Positions 1 to 12,095 of a stretch of DNA of 64,000 nt are shown in pieces (within the stretch, counting starts at the first letter, position 1; each line of letters opens with the position of its first letter). Position numbers and translations under genes: made by a program. The stretch is from Rhodocyclales bacterium (GTDB lineage: Bacteria > Pseudomonadota > Gammaproteobacteria > Burkholderiales > Rhodocyclaceae). The notes below the pieces were generated by a model. The model saw nothing but the letters and a program-made list of their open reading frames with translations. It searched no databases and was not told where the DNA came from. The stretch lies in NCBI GenBank assembly GCA_016235745.1, contig JACRJA010000057.1, positions 38,107 through 102,106 on the forward strand, in the 5' to 3' direction.

Positions 1-2
1 CG

Positions 3-119
3 CGCCGTTGCGGGGCCAGGCTCGAGATCGCCGGTCTGCCGCAGCAGGCCGTGGCGCTTGCCCAGCTCTACGGCGTCGATACGCTGTTGCCCTTGGTGCC
101 GGAGCCAGCCGGGACATGA
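3..119 (+). CDS. mlaB: MlaB-like STAS-domain protein, C-terminal end only
   Basis: The first 38 codons of the window are the end of an open frame that stops with TGA at 117-119. The tail reads LPQQAVALAQLYGVDTLLP, which resembles the end of the STAS-domain protein MlaB of the phospholipid-trafficking Mla system. In betaproteobacteria mlaB commonly precedes an ABC-2 exporter pair, bolA and murA, exactly what follows here. The next gene starts at 116, so the two overlap by four bases (ATGA). The assignment rests on this short tail plus gene order; the rest of the gene lies outside the window. Confidence 0.6.
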   Translation, partial: RRCGARLEIAGLPQQAVALAQLYGVDTLLPLVPEPAGT

Positions 120-1001
120 CCGCTGCCATCGCCTTGCAAGGCGCCGTCAAGCGCTACGGCGGCTTCACGGCGCTCGCCGGCGTAGACCTGACCATCGAGC
201 GCGGCGAATTCTTCGGCTTGCTCGGGCCCAACGGGGCGGGCAAAACCACGCTCATCTCGCTCTTGGCCGGCCTGGCGCGCCCTAGCGAGGGCAGCGTGCG
301 CGTCATGGGCTACGACGTGGTGCGCGACTACCGTCAGGCGCGCCGCGCCATCGGCGTGGTGCCGCAGGAGCTCGTCTTCGATCCCTTCTTTACGGTGCGC
401 GAGATCCTGCGCATCCAGTCCGGCTACTTCGGCCTCACGCGCAACGAGGACTGGATCGAGGAGCTGCTGCAGGGGCTGGGGCTGGCCGACAAGGCCGAGG
501 CCAACATGCGTACCCTCTCGGGCGGGATGAAGCGCCGGGTGCTGGTGGCGCAGGCCCTGGTGCATCGTCCGCCGGTGATCGTGCTCGACGAGCCCACCGC
601 GGGCGTGGACGTCGAGCTGCGCCACGGCCTGTGGCAGTTCATCCAGAAGCTCAACGATCAGGGGCATACGATTCTTCTCACCACCCATTATCTCGAAGAG
701 GCCGAGTCGCTGTGCCACCGTATCGCCATGCTCAAGGCCGGGCGCATCGTGGCGCTCGATACCACCGAGCGGCTGCTCGCGCGCTTTCAGGCGCATGAGC
801 TGGAAGTGCGGCTCGACCGGCCCGAAGTGGCGCTCGCCCTGGGGGGCGAGGCGGGCGAGGATGGCTGGGTGCGCATCCCCTTCGAGCACTATGCCGACAT
901 CGAGACCCTCTTGCGCCGTCTGCGCGAGGCGGGCGCCGAGGTGCGCGAGTTGCGCGTGGGCGAGCCGGATCTGGAGCGCGTCTTCGTCGAGGTGATGCGA
1001 A

Positions 1002-1009
<8 letters not shown>
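116..1009 (+). CDS. ABC transporter ATP-binding protein (ABC-2 exporter)
   Basis: This 297-residue ATPase has a Walker A motif GPNGAGKTT at residues 37-45, the signature LSGGMKRR near residue 133, Walker B VIVLDEPTAGVD and the switch histidine in TTHYLEEAE. A C-terminal extension of about 80 residues follows, as in YadG/CcmA-type exporters. I chose ATG 116 because the frame upstream is the end of the preceding STAS gene. The permease overlaps its 3' end, so the two form one exporter. The substrate cannot be read from sequence; in betaproteobacteria this pair sits next to the mla genes, which suggests an envelope role (inference). Confidence 0.93.
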
Positions 1010-3312
<2,303 letters not shown>

Positions 3313-3321
3313 AATCGGCTC

Positions 3322-3978
3322 ATGGAACGGATCACGCTCGCGCTCTCCAAAGGGCGCATCTTCACCGAGACGCTGCCGCTGCTCGCGGCGGCCGGCATCG
3401 TGCCGCAGGACGACCCCGAGACTTCGCGCCGGCTCATCCTCGAGACCAACCGCCCCGAGGTGCGGCTGCTCATCGTGCGCGCCACCGACGTGCCCACTTA
3501 CGTGCAGTACGGGGCGGCGGACCTGGGCATCGCCGGCCGGGACGTGCTGCTCGAACACGGCGGGCAGGGGCTGTACCAGCCGCTCGACCTGCGCATCGCC
3601 CGCTGCCGCCTGTGCGTGGCCGTGCCCGAGGGGTTCGACTATGGCGCGGCGGTGCAGCTCGGCAGCCGCATCCGGGTGGCGACCAAGTACCTCAAGACCG
3701 CCAAGGCGCATTTCGCCGCCAAGGGGGTGCACGTCGATCTCATCAAGCTCTATGGCTCGATGGAGCTCGCCCCGCTGGTGGGGCTGGCCGATGCCATCGT
3801 CGACCTCGTCTCTTCGGGCAACACGCTGCGCGCCAATCATCTGGTCGAGGTCGAGGAGATCATGAACATTTCCAGCCGTCTGATCGTCAACCAGGCTGCC
3901 TTGAAGCTCAAGCGCGCCCTGGTGCAGCCGCTCATCGACGCCTTTGCGGAGGCCCTCCATGACCAGCCAAACGCCTGA
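3322..3978 (+). CDS. hisG: ATP phosphoribosyltransferase, short form
   Basis: HisG condenses ATP with PRPP in the first step of histidine synthesis. At 218 residues this is the short form, which lacks the C-terminal ACT-like regulatory domain. Short HisG normally needs the regulatory subunit HisZ, which is not in the window and should lie elsewhere. Visible family features are LALSKGRIF at the N terminus, [13 protein letters not shown] near residue 70 and the PRPP-binding [16 protein letters not shown] near residue 155. Its 3' end overlaps hisD by 20 bases, implying coupled translation. Confidence 0.96.
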   Translation: MERITLALSKGRIFTETLPLLAAAGIVPQDDPETSRRLILETNRPEVRLLIVRATDVPTYVQYGAADLGIAGRDVLLEHGGQGLYQPLDLRIARCRLCVAVPEGFDYGAAVQLGSRIRVATKYLKTAKAHFAAKGVHVDLIKLYGSMELAPLVGLADAIVDLVSSGNTLRANHLVEVEEIMNISSRLIVNQAALKLKRALVQPLIDAFAEALHDQPNA

Positions 3979-5284
3979 TTCCGCCGCGCGCATCCGCCGG
4001 CTGGACGTGCGCGATCCCGACTTCTTCGCCCAGCTCGACGCGCTGCTCGCCTTCGAAGCGCAGACGGACGAGGCTGTCGGCCGTGCCGTCGACGAGATCC
4101 TGCGCGCGGTGCGCACCACTGGCGACGCGGCGGTGCTCGAATACACCCGCCGCTTCGATGGCCTCGACGTCACCCACATGGCCGAGCTCGAACTGCCGAA
4201 GTCGGCGCTCGCCGCGGCGTTCGCCGCGCTGCCGTCGGACCAGAAAGACGCCCTGGTGCGGGCGGCCGAACGCATCGAAACCTTTCACGAGCGGCAAAAA
4301 CTCGAGGGCTGGGTGATCGAGGAGGCCGACGGCACGCGTCTGGGGCAGAAAGTGACGCCGCTCGATCGCGTCGGGCTCTACGTCCCCGGCGGGCGCGCTT
4401 CCTATCCGAGCTCGGTGCTGATGAACGCCATCCCGGCCAAGGTGGCCGGCGTGGGCGAGCTCATCATGACCGTGCCCACGCCGCGCGGCGAGAAGAACCC
4501 TTTGGTGCTCGCAGCGGCGCACCTCACCGGGGTCGATCGCGTCTTCACCCTTGGCGGGGCGCAGGCGGTGGCCGCGCTCGCCTACGGCACGCAGACCATC
4601 CCGCAGGTCGACAAGATCGTCGGTCCCGGCAACGCCTACGTGGCCGAAGCCAAGCGGCGCGTCTTCGGCGTGGTGGGCATCGACATGGTGGCCGGGCCCT
4701 CCGAAGTGCTGATCCTCTCGGATGGCTCGGGCGATCCGGCCTGGGTGGCGATGGATCTCTTCGCCCAGGCCGAGCACGACGAACTCGCGCAGTCGATCCT
4801 GGTGAGCACGCAGGCGGATTTTCTCGAGGCGGTGGCCGAGGCCATCGAGCGCCTGCTGCCGACGATGCCGCGCCGTGAGGTGATCGCTGCTTCGCTCGCC
4901 CATCGCGGCGCGCTCATCCGGGTGGACGATCTGGAGCAGGCGGTGGCGATCGCCAACCGCATCGCCCCCGAGCACCTCGAGCTCGCCCTCGAAGATCCGG
5001 AACCCTGGGCCGACAAGATCCATCATGCCGGGGCGATCTTTCTCGGCCACTGGTCGGTGGAGGCGATCGGCGACTACTGCGCCGGGCCGAATCACGTGCT
5101 GCCGACCATGCGCAGCGCTCGCTTTTCCTCCCCTCTGGGCGTCTACGACTTCCAAAAGCGCACGAGCCTCGTCGCCGTGTCGCGCGCCGGCGCGCAAAAG
5201 CTCGCTCCCATCGCCGCTACCCTCGCCCAGGGCGAGGGGCTCGCCGCGCACGCGCGTTCGGCGCAATACCGGATCCTGCGCTAA
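3959..5284 (+). CDS. hisD: Histidinol dehydrogenase
   Basis: HisD is a zinc enzyme that oxidises L-histidinol to L-histidine with two NAD+ in the last two pathway steps. The 441-residue protein shows [37 protein letters not shown] and the PSEVLILSD segment, plus [14 protein letters not shown] holding zinc and catalytic residues, and the C-terminal [17 protein letters not shown] 3959 was chosen because GGAGG lies eight bases upstream; a TTG at 3944 in the same frame is less likely. The stop touches the convergent end of hisC. Confidence 0.96.
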   Translation: MTSQTPDSAARIRRLDVRDPDFFAQLDALLAFEAQTDEAVGRAVDEILRAVRTTGDAAVLEYTRRFDGLDVTHMAELELPKSALAAAFAALPSDQKDALVRAAERIETFHERQKLEGWVIEEADGTRLGQKVTPLDRVGLYVPGGRASYPSSVLMNAIPAKVAGVGELIMTVPTPRGEKNPLVLAAAHLTGVDRVFTLGGAQAVAALAYGTQTIPQVDKIVGPGNAYVAEAKRRVFGVVGIDMVAGPSEVLILSDGSGDPAWVAMDLFAQAEHDELAQSILVSTQADFLEAVAEAIERLLPTMPRREVIAASLAHRGALIRVDDLEQAVAIANRIAPEHLELALEDPEPWADKIHHAGAIFLGHWSVEAIGDYCAGPNHVLPTMRSARFSSPLGVYDFQKRTSLVAVSRAGAQKLAPIAATLAQGEGLAAHARSAQYRILR

Positions 5285-6357
5285 CCTCCAAGGATCTCGG
5301 CCAGCGCCTCGATGAGGCGGGCGCACTGTTCGCGCGTGCCCACGGTGATGCGTAGGAAATCGGCGATGCGCGGTTGGTCGAAGCGGCGCACCAGCACTTT
5401 GCGCTCGCGCAGTCCTTGCGCGAGTTCTGCGCCGCTCCGCTCGCGGTGCCGGGCGAAGACGAAGTTCGCCTGCGAGGGGAGCACCTCGAAGCCCAGCGCT
5501 TCGAGTCCGCGCGCGAGCGAGGCGCGGGTGGCGATCACGTCCAGCCGCATGGCCTCGAAGTGCGCTTCGTCCTGCAGCGCCGCGATCGCCCCGACCTGGG
5601 CGAGCCGATCGAGGGGGTAGGAGTTGAAGCTATCCTTGAGGCGGCGCAGCGCCTCGATGAGCGGCGCCTGGCCGATGGCATAGCCCACCCGTAGCCCGGC
5701 GAGCGCCCGGCTCTTGGAGAAAGTCTGCACCACGAGGAGGTTGGGGTAGCGCGTGACGAGCGGGATGGCGCTCTGCGCGCCGAAGTCGACGTAGGCCTCG
5801 TCGACCAGGACCACGCACTGCGGGTTGCCGGCCACGATGCGTTCGACTTCGGCGAGTTCCAGGGCGATTCCGGTGGGAGCGTTCGGATTGGCGAAGACGA
5901 TGCCGCCGGCGGCGCGCTCCCCTTGGGGCAGGAAGGCGTCTACCGGCAGGCGGAAGTCGTCGGTCAGCGGCACCGTCTCGTAGGGCAGGCCGTAGAGGGT
6001 GCAATAGACGGGATAGAAACTATAGGTGATGTCGGGAAACCAGATTGGCCCGCTGTGGCCCAGAAGCGCCTGGAAAGCGAAGGCGAGGACCTCGTCGGAA
6101 CCGTTGCCGACGAAGACGTGCTCGAGCGCCACGCCGTGGCGTTGCGCGAGCTCGTGGCGCAGCGCCGTTGCTTCGGGGTCGGGGTAGAGGCGCAGCCGCT
6201 CGTCGAGCTCGGCCTGGATGGCGGCGAGCACCCTGGGCGAGGGACCGTGCGGATGCTCGTTGGTGTTCAGTTTGACGAGATCGGGGATTCGAGGCTGCTC
6301 GCCCGGAACGTAAGGGGTGAGCCGCTTGACGGTAGAGCTCCAGTAACGATCGTCCAT
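5281..6357 (-). CDS. hisC: Histidinol-phosphate aminotransferase, inverted within the his cluster
   Basis: HisC is the PLP-dependent aminotransferase that makes histidinol phosphate from imidazole-acetol phosphate. The 358-residue protein has [12 protein letters not shown] near the N terminus, [29 protein letters not shown] and the PLP lysine in [15 protein letters not shown], all typical of type I HisC. The start is ATG at 6355-6357 (MDDRYWS); 18 further codons upstream are non-conserved. It lies on the strand opposite to hisG, hisD and hisB, so it needs its own promoter in the short divergent gap before hisB. Its stop overlaps the hisD stop by four bases. Confidence 0.95.
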   Translation of the reverse strand: MDDRYWSSTVKRLTPYVPGEQPRIPDLVKLNTNEHPHGPSPRVLAAIQAELDERLRLYPDPEATALRHELAQRHGVALEHVFVGNGSDEVLAFAFQALLGHSGPIWFPDITYSFYPVYCTLYGLPYETVPLTDDFRLPVDAFLPQGERAAGGIVFANPNAPTGIALELAEVERIVAGNPQCVVLVDEAYVDFGAQSAIPLVTRYPNLLVVQTFSKSRALAGLRVGYAIGQAPLIEALRRLKDSFNSYPLDRLAQVGAIAALQDEAHFEAMRLDVIATRASLARGLEALGFEVLPSQANFVFARHRERSGAELAQGLRERKVLVRRFDQPRIADFLRITVGTREQCARLIEALAEILGG

Positions 6358-6447
6358 GCGCCGTTTTCTCGGGATCGGGGTTGCCACGCTTGACACGGCC
6401 AATGGTATCATGCGCGGGTCGCCACGTTCCGTTTATCCGGCTTTCCC

Positions 6448-7053
6448 ATGACCGAATCCTCCGTGGGCCGCGCCGCCGCCGTCGAACGCAACACCCTCGA
6501 GACCCGCGTGCGCGTGGCGCTCGATCTCGACGGTAGCGGCCGCGCCGAACTCTCCACCGGCGTGCCCTTTCTCGACCACATGCTCGAGCAGGTGGCCCGC
6601 CATGGGCTCATCGACCTCGAGATCCGCGCCGAGGGCGACACGCACATCGACGACCACCACACGGTCGAGGACGTCGGCATCACTTTCGGCCAGGCGCTCG
6701 CCAAGGCCTTGGGCGACAAGCGTGGCCTGGCCCGCTACGGGCACGCTTACGTGCCGCTGGACGAGGCGCTGTCGCGCGCGGTGATCGACCTCTCCGGCCG
6801 TCCCGGGCTCGTCTTTGGCTGCGAATTCACCCGCGCGCGCATCGGCGCCTTCGACGTCGATCTCGTGCGCGAATTCTTCCAGGGCTTCGTCAATCACGCC
6901 GCGGTGACGCTGCACCTCGATACCTTGCGCGGGGTCAACGCCCACCATCAGTGCGAGACGCTCTTCAAGGCCTTCGGCCGGGCGCTGCGCATGGCCTGCG
7001 CCCGCGATCCGCGCCTGGAGGGACGGATGCCTTCGACCAAAGGGGTGCTGTGA
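6448..7053 (+). CDS. hisB: Imidazoleglycerol-phosphate dehydratase
   Basis: HisB dehydrates imidazoleglycerol phosphate to imidazole-acetol phosphate using manganese. The 201-residue monofunctional form lacks the histidinol-phosphatase domain fused in enterobacteria. Metal-binding histidines are visible in [18 protein letters not shown], in [13 protein letters not shown] and in the C-terminal [18 protein letters not shown]. It restarts the plus-strand run after the inverted hisC and is followed after seven bases by hisH. Confidence 0.96.
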   Translation: MTESSVGRAAAVERNTLETRVRVALDLDGSGRAELSTGVPFLDHMLEQVARHGLIDLEIRAEGDTHIDDHHTVEDVGITFGQALAKALGDKRGLARYGHAYVPLDEALSRAVIDLSGRPGLVFGCEFTRARIGAFDVDLVREFFQGFVNHAAVTLHLDTLRGVNAHHQCETLFKAFGRALRMACARDPRLEGRMPSTKGVL

Positions 7054-7060
7054 GCCGGCC

Positions 7061-7696
7061 ATGAAGATCGCGGTGATCGATTACGGCATGGGGAACCTGC
7101 GTTCGGTGCAGAAGGCGCTTCAGGCCGTCGCCCCCGGCGTCGAGGTGGCCTTGGCGCGCACGCCGCGCGAGGTGCGCGCGGCCGACCGCGTCGTCTTTCC
7201 CGGTCAGGGGGCGATGCCCGATTGCATGGGGGCGCTGCAGCGCCAGCAGATGCACGAGGCGGTGGCCTGGGCGGCGCGCGAGCGGCCGTTCCTCGGCATC
7301 TGCGTCGGCTTGCAGATGCTCTTCGAACGCTCCGAAGAAGGCGGGGCCGCCGGGCTCGGCCTTTTTGCCGGCGAAGTGGTGCGTTTTCCGCGCGACGGCG
7401 CGTTTGCTCCAGGGCAAGCGCACCTCAAGGTACCGCACATGGGGTGGAACCGGGTCGAGAATGCGCGCGAGCATCCCGTCTTGCCGGCCCAAGGAAGCGG
7501 CGAGCGCTATTATTTCGTGCACAGCTACTACGTCGTGCCGCGTGATGATTCGCTCGTGCTGGCGCGTACCAACTATGGCGTCGTCTTCACCGCGGCGGTG
7601 GCGCGCGACAACCTCGTGGCGGTGCAATTCCACCCCGAGAAGAGCGGGCGCGCGGGACTGGCGCTGCTCGAACGGTTCGTGCGCTGGGCGCCCTGA
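7061..7696 (+). CDS. hisH: Imidazole glycerol phosphate synthase, glutaminase subunit
   Basis: HisH supplies ammonia from glutamine to HisF. The 211-residue class I amidotransferase begins IAVIDYGMGNLRSV, has the nucleophilic cysteine in GICVGLQMLF near residue 86, the conserved VPHMGWN and VHSYYV motifs, and the catalytic His-Glu pair in VQFHPEKSG near residue 190. Its partner hisF is two genes downstream. An 83-base gap with two small hairpins separates it from hisA. Confidence 0.96.
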   Translation: MKIAVIDYGMGNLRSVQKALQAVAPGVEVALARTPREVRAADRVVFPGQGAMPDCMGALQRQQMHEAVAWAARERPFLGICVGLQMLFERSEEGGAAGLGLFAGEVVRFPRDGAFAPGQAHLKVPHMGWNRVENAREHPVLPAQGSGERYYFVHSYYVVPRDDSLVLARTNYGVVFTAAVARDNLVAVQFHPEKSGRAGLALLERFVRWAP

Positions 7697-7713
7697 GCGC
7701 GGCGCTGGGAGGG

Positions 7714-7731
7714 GGTGCGGTTCGCCGCACC
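7714..7731 (+). other. UUCG-loop hairpin between hisH and hisA
   Basis: GGTGCGG and CCGCACC form a perfect seven-base stem closed by a TTCG tetraloop, a very stable RNA fold. A second weaker stem (GGCGG/CCGCC) follows at about 7752-7767. There is no T-run after either, so neither is a normal intrinsic terminator. They lie in the only sizeable gap of the plus-strand his run and could stabilise or process the message (inference). Confidence 0.4.
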
Positions 7732-7779
7732 GGGTGACAACGACGGCGGCCGAGACCGCCCAACGGGACCTGTGACATC

Positions 7780-8547
7780 ATGCTGTTGATTCCCGCCATC
7801 GATCTGAAAAACGGCCAGTGCGTCCGCTTGCGCCAGGGGCGCATGGAAGAGGCCACGGTGTTCTCCGAAGACCCGGCCGCCATGGCGCGCCATTGGCTCG
7901 ACCAGGGGGCGCGGCGGCTGCATCTCGTCGACCTCGACGGGGCCTTCGCCGGCAAGCCGAAGAACCTCGCGGCGATCGAAGCCATCTTGGAAGAAATCGA
8001 CGGCGAGGTGCCGGTGCAGCTCGGCGGCGGCATCCGCGACCTCGACACGATCGACCGCTACGTGGAGTTGGGCGTCGAATACGTCATCATCGGCACGGCG
8101 GCGGTGAAGCACCCCGGGTTCCTGCAGGATGCCTGCGTCGCCTTTCCCGGCCACGTCATGGTGGGGCTGGACGCCAAGGACGGCAAGGTGGCCATCGACG
8201 GCTGGTCGCGTTCGAGCGGCCACGACGTGGTCGAGCTCGCACGCAAGTTCGAGGAGTACGGCGTGGAGGCCGTCGTCTATACCGACATCGGCCGCGACGG
8301 CATGCTCTCCGGGGTGAACGTCGAGGCGACGGCGCGGCTGGCGCGCTCGCTGCGCGCCACCCCCGTGATCGCCAGCGGCGGCATCGCCACGCTGGCCGAC
8401 ATCGAGGCGCTGTGTGCCATCGAGGAGGACGGGGTGATCGGGGCGATCACCGGGCGGGCCATCTACGAAGGGACGCTCGACTTCAAAGCCGCGCAGGCGC
8501 TCGCCGACCAGCGCGCGGCGCAGCGCCGCGCCGGGGAGTCTGCCTGA
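7780..8547 (+). CDS. hisA: ProFAR isomerase (phosphoribosylformimino-AICAR-P isomerase)
   Basis: HisA is a TIM-barrel Amadori isomerase producing PRFAR, the substrate of HisHF. The 255-residue protein begins [19 protein letters not shown] with the general-base aspartate at about residue 8. It also has [23 protein letters not shown] with the second catalytic aspartate, and [12 protein letters not shown], plus the phosphate-binding VIASGGIA. The stop TGA at 8545 shares its last base with the ATG of hisF, indicating translational coupling. Confidence 0.96.
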   Translation: MLLIPAIDLKNGQCVRLRQGRMEEATVFSEDPAAMARHWLDQGARRLHLVDLDGAFAGKPKNLAAIEAILEEIDGEVPVQLGGGIRDLDTIDRYVELGVEYVIIGTAAVKHPGFLQDACVAFPGHVMVGLDAKDGKVAIDGWSRSSGHDVVELARKFEEYGVEAVVYTDIGRDGMLSGVNVEATARLARSLRATPVIASGGIATLADIEALCAIEEDGVIGAITGRAIYEGTLDFKAAQALADQRAAQRRAGESA

Positions 8548-9305
8548 TGCTCGCCAAGCGCGTCTTCCCATGCCTGGACGTCCATGCCGGGCGCGTCGTC
8601 AAGGGGGTCAATTTCGTGGCGCTGCGCGATGCGGGCGACCCGGTGGAGATCGCCCGGCGCTACGATGCCGAAGGGGCTGACGAGCTCACTTTCCTCGACA
8701 TCACGGCTTCGAGCGAAGAGCGCGCCATCCTGCTCGAGGTCGTCTCGCGGGTGGCCGAGTGCGTCTTCATCCCGCTGACCGTGGGCGGCGGGGTGCGCCG
8801 CCTCGAAGACGTGCGCGCGCTGCTGCTCGCCGGGGCCGACAAGGTGAGCATCAACACGGCGGCCGTGCAGCGGCCCGAGCTCATCGCCGAGGCGGCCGAT
8901 CGCGTCGGTTCGCAGGCCATCGTCGTGGCCATAGACGCCAAGCGCGTCGCGCCCGGGCGCTGGTCGGTCTTCACCCACGGCGGGCGGGTCGACACGGGGA
9001 TCGACGCCATCGCATGGGCGCAGAAAGTCTGCGCGCTCGGCGCGGGCGAGATCCTGCTCACCAGCATGGATCGCGACGGCACCAAGCAGGGGTTCGATCT
9101 CGAGCTCACGCGCGCGGTGTCCGACGCCGTGCCGGTGCCGGTGATCGCCAGCGGCGGCGTGGGCACGCTGCAGCATCTGGTCGAAGGCGTCACCGAGGGG
9201 CACGCCGACGCGGTGCTCGCCGCCTCCATCTTCCATTTCGGCGAATACGGCATCCGTCAGGCCAAGGAAGCGATGCAGGCGGCTGGCGTGGAGGTACGGC
9301 TGTGA
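8547..9305 (+). CDS. hisF: Imidazole glycerol phosphate synthase, cyclase subunit
   Basis: HisF uses ammonia from HisH to cyclise PRFAR to imidazoleglycerol phosphate and AICAR. AICAR can be re-used by PurH, also encoded in this window. The 252-residue TIM barrel begins [22 protein letters not shown] (Asp near 11), with [21 protein letters not shown] (Asp near 130) and ASGGVGT. It is paralogous to HisA, as expected. It overlaps hisA by one base and hisI by four (GTGA). Confidence 0.96.
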   Translation: MLAKRVFPCLDVHAGRVVKGVNFVALRDAGDPVEIARRYDAEGADELTFLDITASSEERAILLEVVSRVAECVFIPLTVGGGVRRLEDVRALLLAGADKVSINTAAVQRPELIAEAADRVGSQAIVVAIDAKRVAPGRWSVFTHGGRVDTGIDAIAWAQKVCALGAGEILLTSMDRDGTKQGFDLELTRAVSDAVPVPVIASGGVGTLQHLVEGVTEGHADAVLAASIFHFGEYGIRQAKEAMQAAGVEVRL

Positions 9306-9688
9306 GCGAAGACCTGTTCGATGCCGTACGCTGGGGCGAAGACGGTCTCGTGCCGGCGGTCGCCCAGGACGCGGCCAGCGGCGAGGTGCTCATGCTCGCC
9401 TGGATGAACCGCGAGGCCCTGGCCGAGACGCTCGCGCGCGGTCAGGCCGTCTATTGGTCGCGCTCGCGCGGCCGGTTGTGGGCCAAGGGCGAGACCTCCG
9501 GGCACGTGCAACGGCTCGTCGAGCTGCGGCTCGACTGCGATGGCGACGCGCTGCTGCTGCGCGTCGAACAAAAAGGCGGCATCGCCTGTCACACGGGACG
9601 GCGGACCTGTTTTTACCGCCGCTGGCGCGACGGGGGCTGGGAAGTCGTCGAAGCGGTGGTGAAGGATCCGAAGGAGATATACTCATGA
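9302..9688 (+). CDS. hisI: Phosphoribosyl-AMP cyclohydrolase
   Basis: HisI opens the adenine ring of phosphoribosyl-AMP. At 128 residues this is the stand-alone cyclohydrolase, not the fused HisIE. Metal and substrate motifs are [25 protein letters not shown], the [10 protein letters not shown] aspartate cluster and the cysteine-rich [11 protein letters not shown]. It starts with GTG at 9302, overlapping hisF by four bases, and its TGA overlaps the ATG of hisE by four bases. Confidence 0.95.
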   Translation: MSEDLFDAVRWGEDGLVPAVAQDAASGEVLMLAWMNREALAETLARGQAVYWSRSRGRLWAKGETSGHVQRLVELRLDCDGDALLLRVEQKGGIACHTGRRTCFYRRWRDGGWEVVEAVVKDPKEIYS

Positions 9689-10056
9689 TCGACCTGGAAG
9701 TACTGCGCCGCGTCAGCCAGACGCTCGCCGAACGCAAGGCGGCCGACCCCGACCAGTCCTACGTTTCCAGCCTGTACCAGAAGGGCACGGAGGCGATCCT
9801 CAAGAAAGTGGCCGAGGAGGCCGCCGAAGTGATCATGGCGGCCAAGGACGGCGACCGGCTGCATCTGGTGTGGGAAGTCACCGACCTGTGGTTCCACACC
9901 CTCGTACTGCTGACGCACTTCGGCCTGTCGGTCGAGGACGTGGCCGCCGAGTTCCGCCGCCGCGAAGGCGTCTCGGGCATCGACGAGAAGCGCGCGCGTG
10001 TGGCGACGGCGGCGGAAGCCGAATCCGTGGTGATTGCCAAAGGGGGGAAAGCATGA
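9685..10056 (+). CDS. hisE: Phosphoribosyl-ATP pyrophosphohydrolase
   Basis: HisE hydrolyses phosphoribosyl-ATP to phosphoribosyl-AMP and pyrophosphate, the step before HisI. The 123-residue all-alpha protein has the MazG-like metal-binding helix [17 protein letters not shown] and the [13 protein letters not shown] helix. The ATG at 9685 overlaps hisI by four bases and its stop overlaps the HIT gene by four, so the block from hisA on behaves as one tightly coupled transcript. Confidence 0.95.
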   Translation: MIDLEVLRRVSQTLAERKAADPDQSYVSSLYQKGTEAILKKVAEEAAEVIMAAKDGDRLHLVWEVTDLWFHTLVLLTHFGLSVEDVAAEFRRREGVSGIDEKRARVATAAEAESVVIAKGGKA

Positions 10057-10418
10057 CGACGCAAGCCGATCCGAACTGCGTGTTCTGCAAGATCGTCGCT
10101 GGCGAAATTCCGGCGAAGAAAGTCTATGAAGACGACGAGGTGCTGGTGTTTCACGACATCCGTCCCGTGGCGCCGGTCCATTTGCTGGTGATCCCCAAGC
10201 ACCACGTTCCTTCGACCAAGGAGCTCACCGACGCCGACGCCGGCTGGATGGGGCGCCTGATGGTCGCGGCCACCAAGGTGGCGCTCGCGGCCGGCTGCGC
10301 CGATGGCTGGCGCACCATCATCAACACCGGGCGTATCGGCCGCCAGGAGGTGATGCACTTGCACGTGCATGTCCTCGGCGGGGGAAACGAGCCGCTGCCC
10401 ATCATGCTCAAGCGCTGA
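10053..10418 (+). CDS. HIT family nucleotide hydrolase (HinT-like)
   Basis: A 121-residue histidine-triad protein. [15 protein letters not shown] at the N terminus and the catalytic HIT motif [10 protein letters not shown] near residue 100 identify it. HinT-type enzymes hydrolyse adenosine phosphoramidates. The position between hisE and tatA is common in betaproteobacteria. It overlaps hisE by four bases (ATGA), so it is co-translated with the histidine genes although its activity is not part of that pathway. Confidence 0.93.
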   Translation: MTTQADPNCVFCKIVAGEIPAKKVYEDDEVLVFHDIRPVAPVHLLVIPKHHVPSTKELTDADAGWMGRLMVAATKVALAAGCADGWRTIINTGRIGRQEVMHLHVHVLGGGNEPLPIMLKR

Positions 10419-10443
10419 AGCGCTCGGCGCACCAAGGAGGGAA

Positions 10444-10692
10444 ATGACTATGGGTTCGTTCAGCATCTGGCACTGGCTCATCGTGCTGCTGGTCGTGGTG
10501 CTCATCTTCGGTACGAAGAAGCTGCGCAACATCGGGCAGGATCTCGGCGGCGCTGTACGCGGGTTCAAGGAAGGGATGAAGAGCGCGGAAGATGAGAACG
10601 CCGCCGCGACTCCCCCCAAGGCCGTGAGCGATCAGAGCACGATCGAAGGGAGCGTGCGGGAGAAGAGCGACGCGTCGCGGACGCAGGCGTGA
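10444..10692 (+). CDS. tatA: Sec-independent translocase subunit TatA
   Basis: An 82-residue protein with one membrane segment ([15 protein letters not shown]) directly followed by [23 protein letters not shown], the TatA amphipathic helix, then a polar tail. It multimerises to form the protein-conducting part of the Tat pathway. AAGGAGGG at 10434-10441 precedes the ATG at 10444; a second in-frame ATG at 10450 is also possible. FccB, SoxY, SoxB and SoxC in this window have RR-type signals that would use this pathway. Confidence 0.95.
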   Translation: MTMGSFSIWHWLIVLLVVVLIFGTKKLRNIGQDLGGAVRGFKEGMKSAEDENAAATPPKAVSDQSTIEGSVREKSDASRTQA

Positions 10693-10730
10693 GCCGGCTG
10701 CCGCATTCGTTGTCCGTCTGAGGGGCGAGC

Positions 10731-11291
10731 GTGTTCGACATCGGCTTCTCCGAGATGATCCTGATCGCCGTGGTGGCGCTCGTCGTGCTTGGCCCCGAGC
10801 GTCTGCCCAAGGCTGCACGCACGGCGGGTCAGCTCATCGGGCGGCTGCAGCGCTACGTCTCAGGCGTCAAGGCCGATATCGAGCGCGAGCTCCAGCTCGA
10901 GGAACTGAAGAAGCTGCAGGCGCAGATCGAGTCCCAGGCGCGTGAGCTGCAGGAGACGATGCGCCGTCAGGCCGAGGAGATCCAGGCGCCAGTGCGCCAG
11001 AGCGTCGATGAGGCGCGTCAGGCGCTGGCCGTCGGCGAGCCGCTTCCGTCGCGCGGTGCCGAACCGGAGGACGTGCCGTCCGCCAAGGAAGAGGCGCGGG
11101 CATCGGGACGGGATCTGCCCATCACGCGCTCCGATCCGCCTGCCCCTTCGAGCTCGACGACCGGCATGGGCGCTGCGCCTTCGGCTGAGGCGTGCGAGCC
11201 CATGAGCTTGCCTTCCGGGCCGGAACTGACCTCCTCGCCCGCCGAGCCCGTTTCGGTAGCATCCCCCTCTCTTGGCAGCGGGAAAACGTGA
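10731..11291 (+). CDS. tatB: Sec-independent translocase subunit TatB
   Basis: A 186-residue protein whose N terminus FDIGFSEMILIAVVALVVLGPERLPKAAR is the classic TatB membrane anchor and hinge. A long amphipathic, charged helix rich in Glu, Gln and Arg follows to about residue 95, then a low-complexity Pro/Ser/Glu tail. TatB with TatC forms the receptor for twin-arginine signals. The start is GTG 10731, and its TGA overlaps the ATG of tatC by one base. Confidence 0.95.
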   Translation: MFDIGFSEMILIAVVALVVLGPERLPKAARTAGQLIGRLQRYVSGVKADIERELQLEELKKLQAQIESQARELQETMRRQAEEIQAPVRQSVDEARQALAVGEPLPSRGAEPEDVPSAKEEARASGRDLPITRSDPPAPSSSTTGMGAAPSAEACEPMSLPSGPELTSSPAEPVSVASPSLGSGKT

Positions 11292-12082
11292 TGAGCGACC
11301 CGACGCCCGGCGAAGAGAGCTTCCTGTCGCACCTGGTCGAACTGCGCAGCCGCCTGGTCCGCTCGGCGATCGCAGTGCTTCTCGTCTTCCTCTGCCTGGC
11401 GCCCTGGGCGGGGTTGTGGTACGACCTGCTCGCCAAGCCGATGCTCGATGCCTTGCCGGCTGGCGCAACCATGATCGCCACGGGGGTGGTGACGCCTTTC
11501 TTCGTGCCGGTCAAGGTGACGATTCTGCTCGCCTTCCTCATTGCGCTGCCCTACGTGCTCTACCAGGCCTGGGCTTTCGTCGCTCCCGGCCTGTATGCCC
11601 ACGAGAAGCGTCTCATCGCGCCGCTGGTGATCGCCTCCACCGCCCTTTTCCTGCTCGGGGTGGCCTTCTGCTACTTCTTCGTCTTTCGCGGGGTGTTTCG
11701 CTTCATCGCCGAGTTCGCTCCCGCGAGCGTCCAGGTCGCGCCGGACATCGAGCAGTATCTCGGCTTCGTGATGACCATGTTCGTCGCCTTTGGCGTGACG
11801 TTCGAAGTGCCGATCGCGGTAATCCTCCTTGCCAAGGCCGGCGTGGTCGACGCCGCCAAGCTGCGCCAGGCCCGGCCTTACGTGATCGTCGGCGCCTTCG
11901 TCATCGCGGCGGTCGTCACCCCGCCCGACGTCATCTCCCAGTTCATGCTGGCGGTGCCGATGATCCTGCTCTACGAGCTGGGGGTCATCTTCGTGCGCTG
12001 GAGCGCCTCAGCCAAGGACGCGGCAGAAGAGACCTTGCCTGTGCCGCGGGAAGAGACGTCGCCGCAGCGGATGCAGGACTAG
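11291..12082 (+). CDS. tatC: Sec-independent translocase subunit TatC
   Basis: A 263-residue membrane protein with six predicted segments. The N-terminal ESFLSHLVELRSRL motif is diagnostic for TatC and helps bind the twin-arginine signal, as do the periplasmic APGLYAHEKR region and the FGVTFEVPI segment. It completes the tatABC operon and converges on the downstream protease gene with 13 bases between the stops. Confidence 0.96.
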   Translation: MSDPTPGEESFLSHLVELRSRLVRSAIAVLLVFLCLAPWAGLWYDLLAKPMLDALPAGATMIATGVVTPFFVPVKVTILLAFLIALPYVLYQAWAFVAPGLYAHEKRLIAPLVIASTALFLLGVAFCYFFVFRGVFRFIAEFAPASVQVAPDIEQYLGFVMTMFVAFGVTFEVPIAVILLAKAGVVDAAKLRQARPYVIVGAFVIAAVVTPPDVISQFMLAVPMILLYELGVIFVRWSASAKDAAEETLPVPREETSPQRMQD

Positions 12083-12095
12083 AGCGGCAGAAAGG

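Noticed and set aside
6390..6411. TTGACA with TATCAT as a promoter for hisB
   Set aside because: The two boxes are only ten bases apart, too close for a sigma-70 promoter. A promoter is needed in this gap, but I cannot place it.
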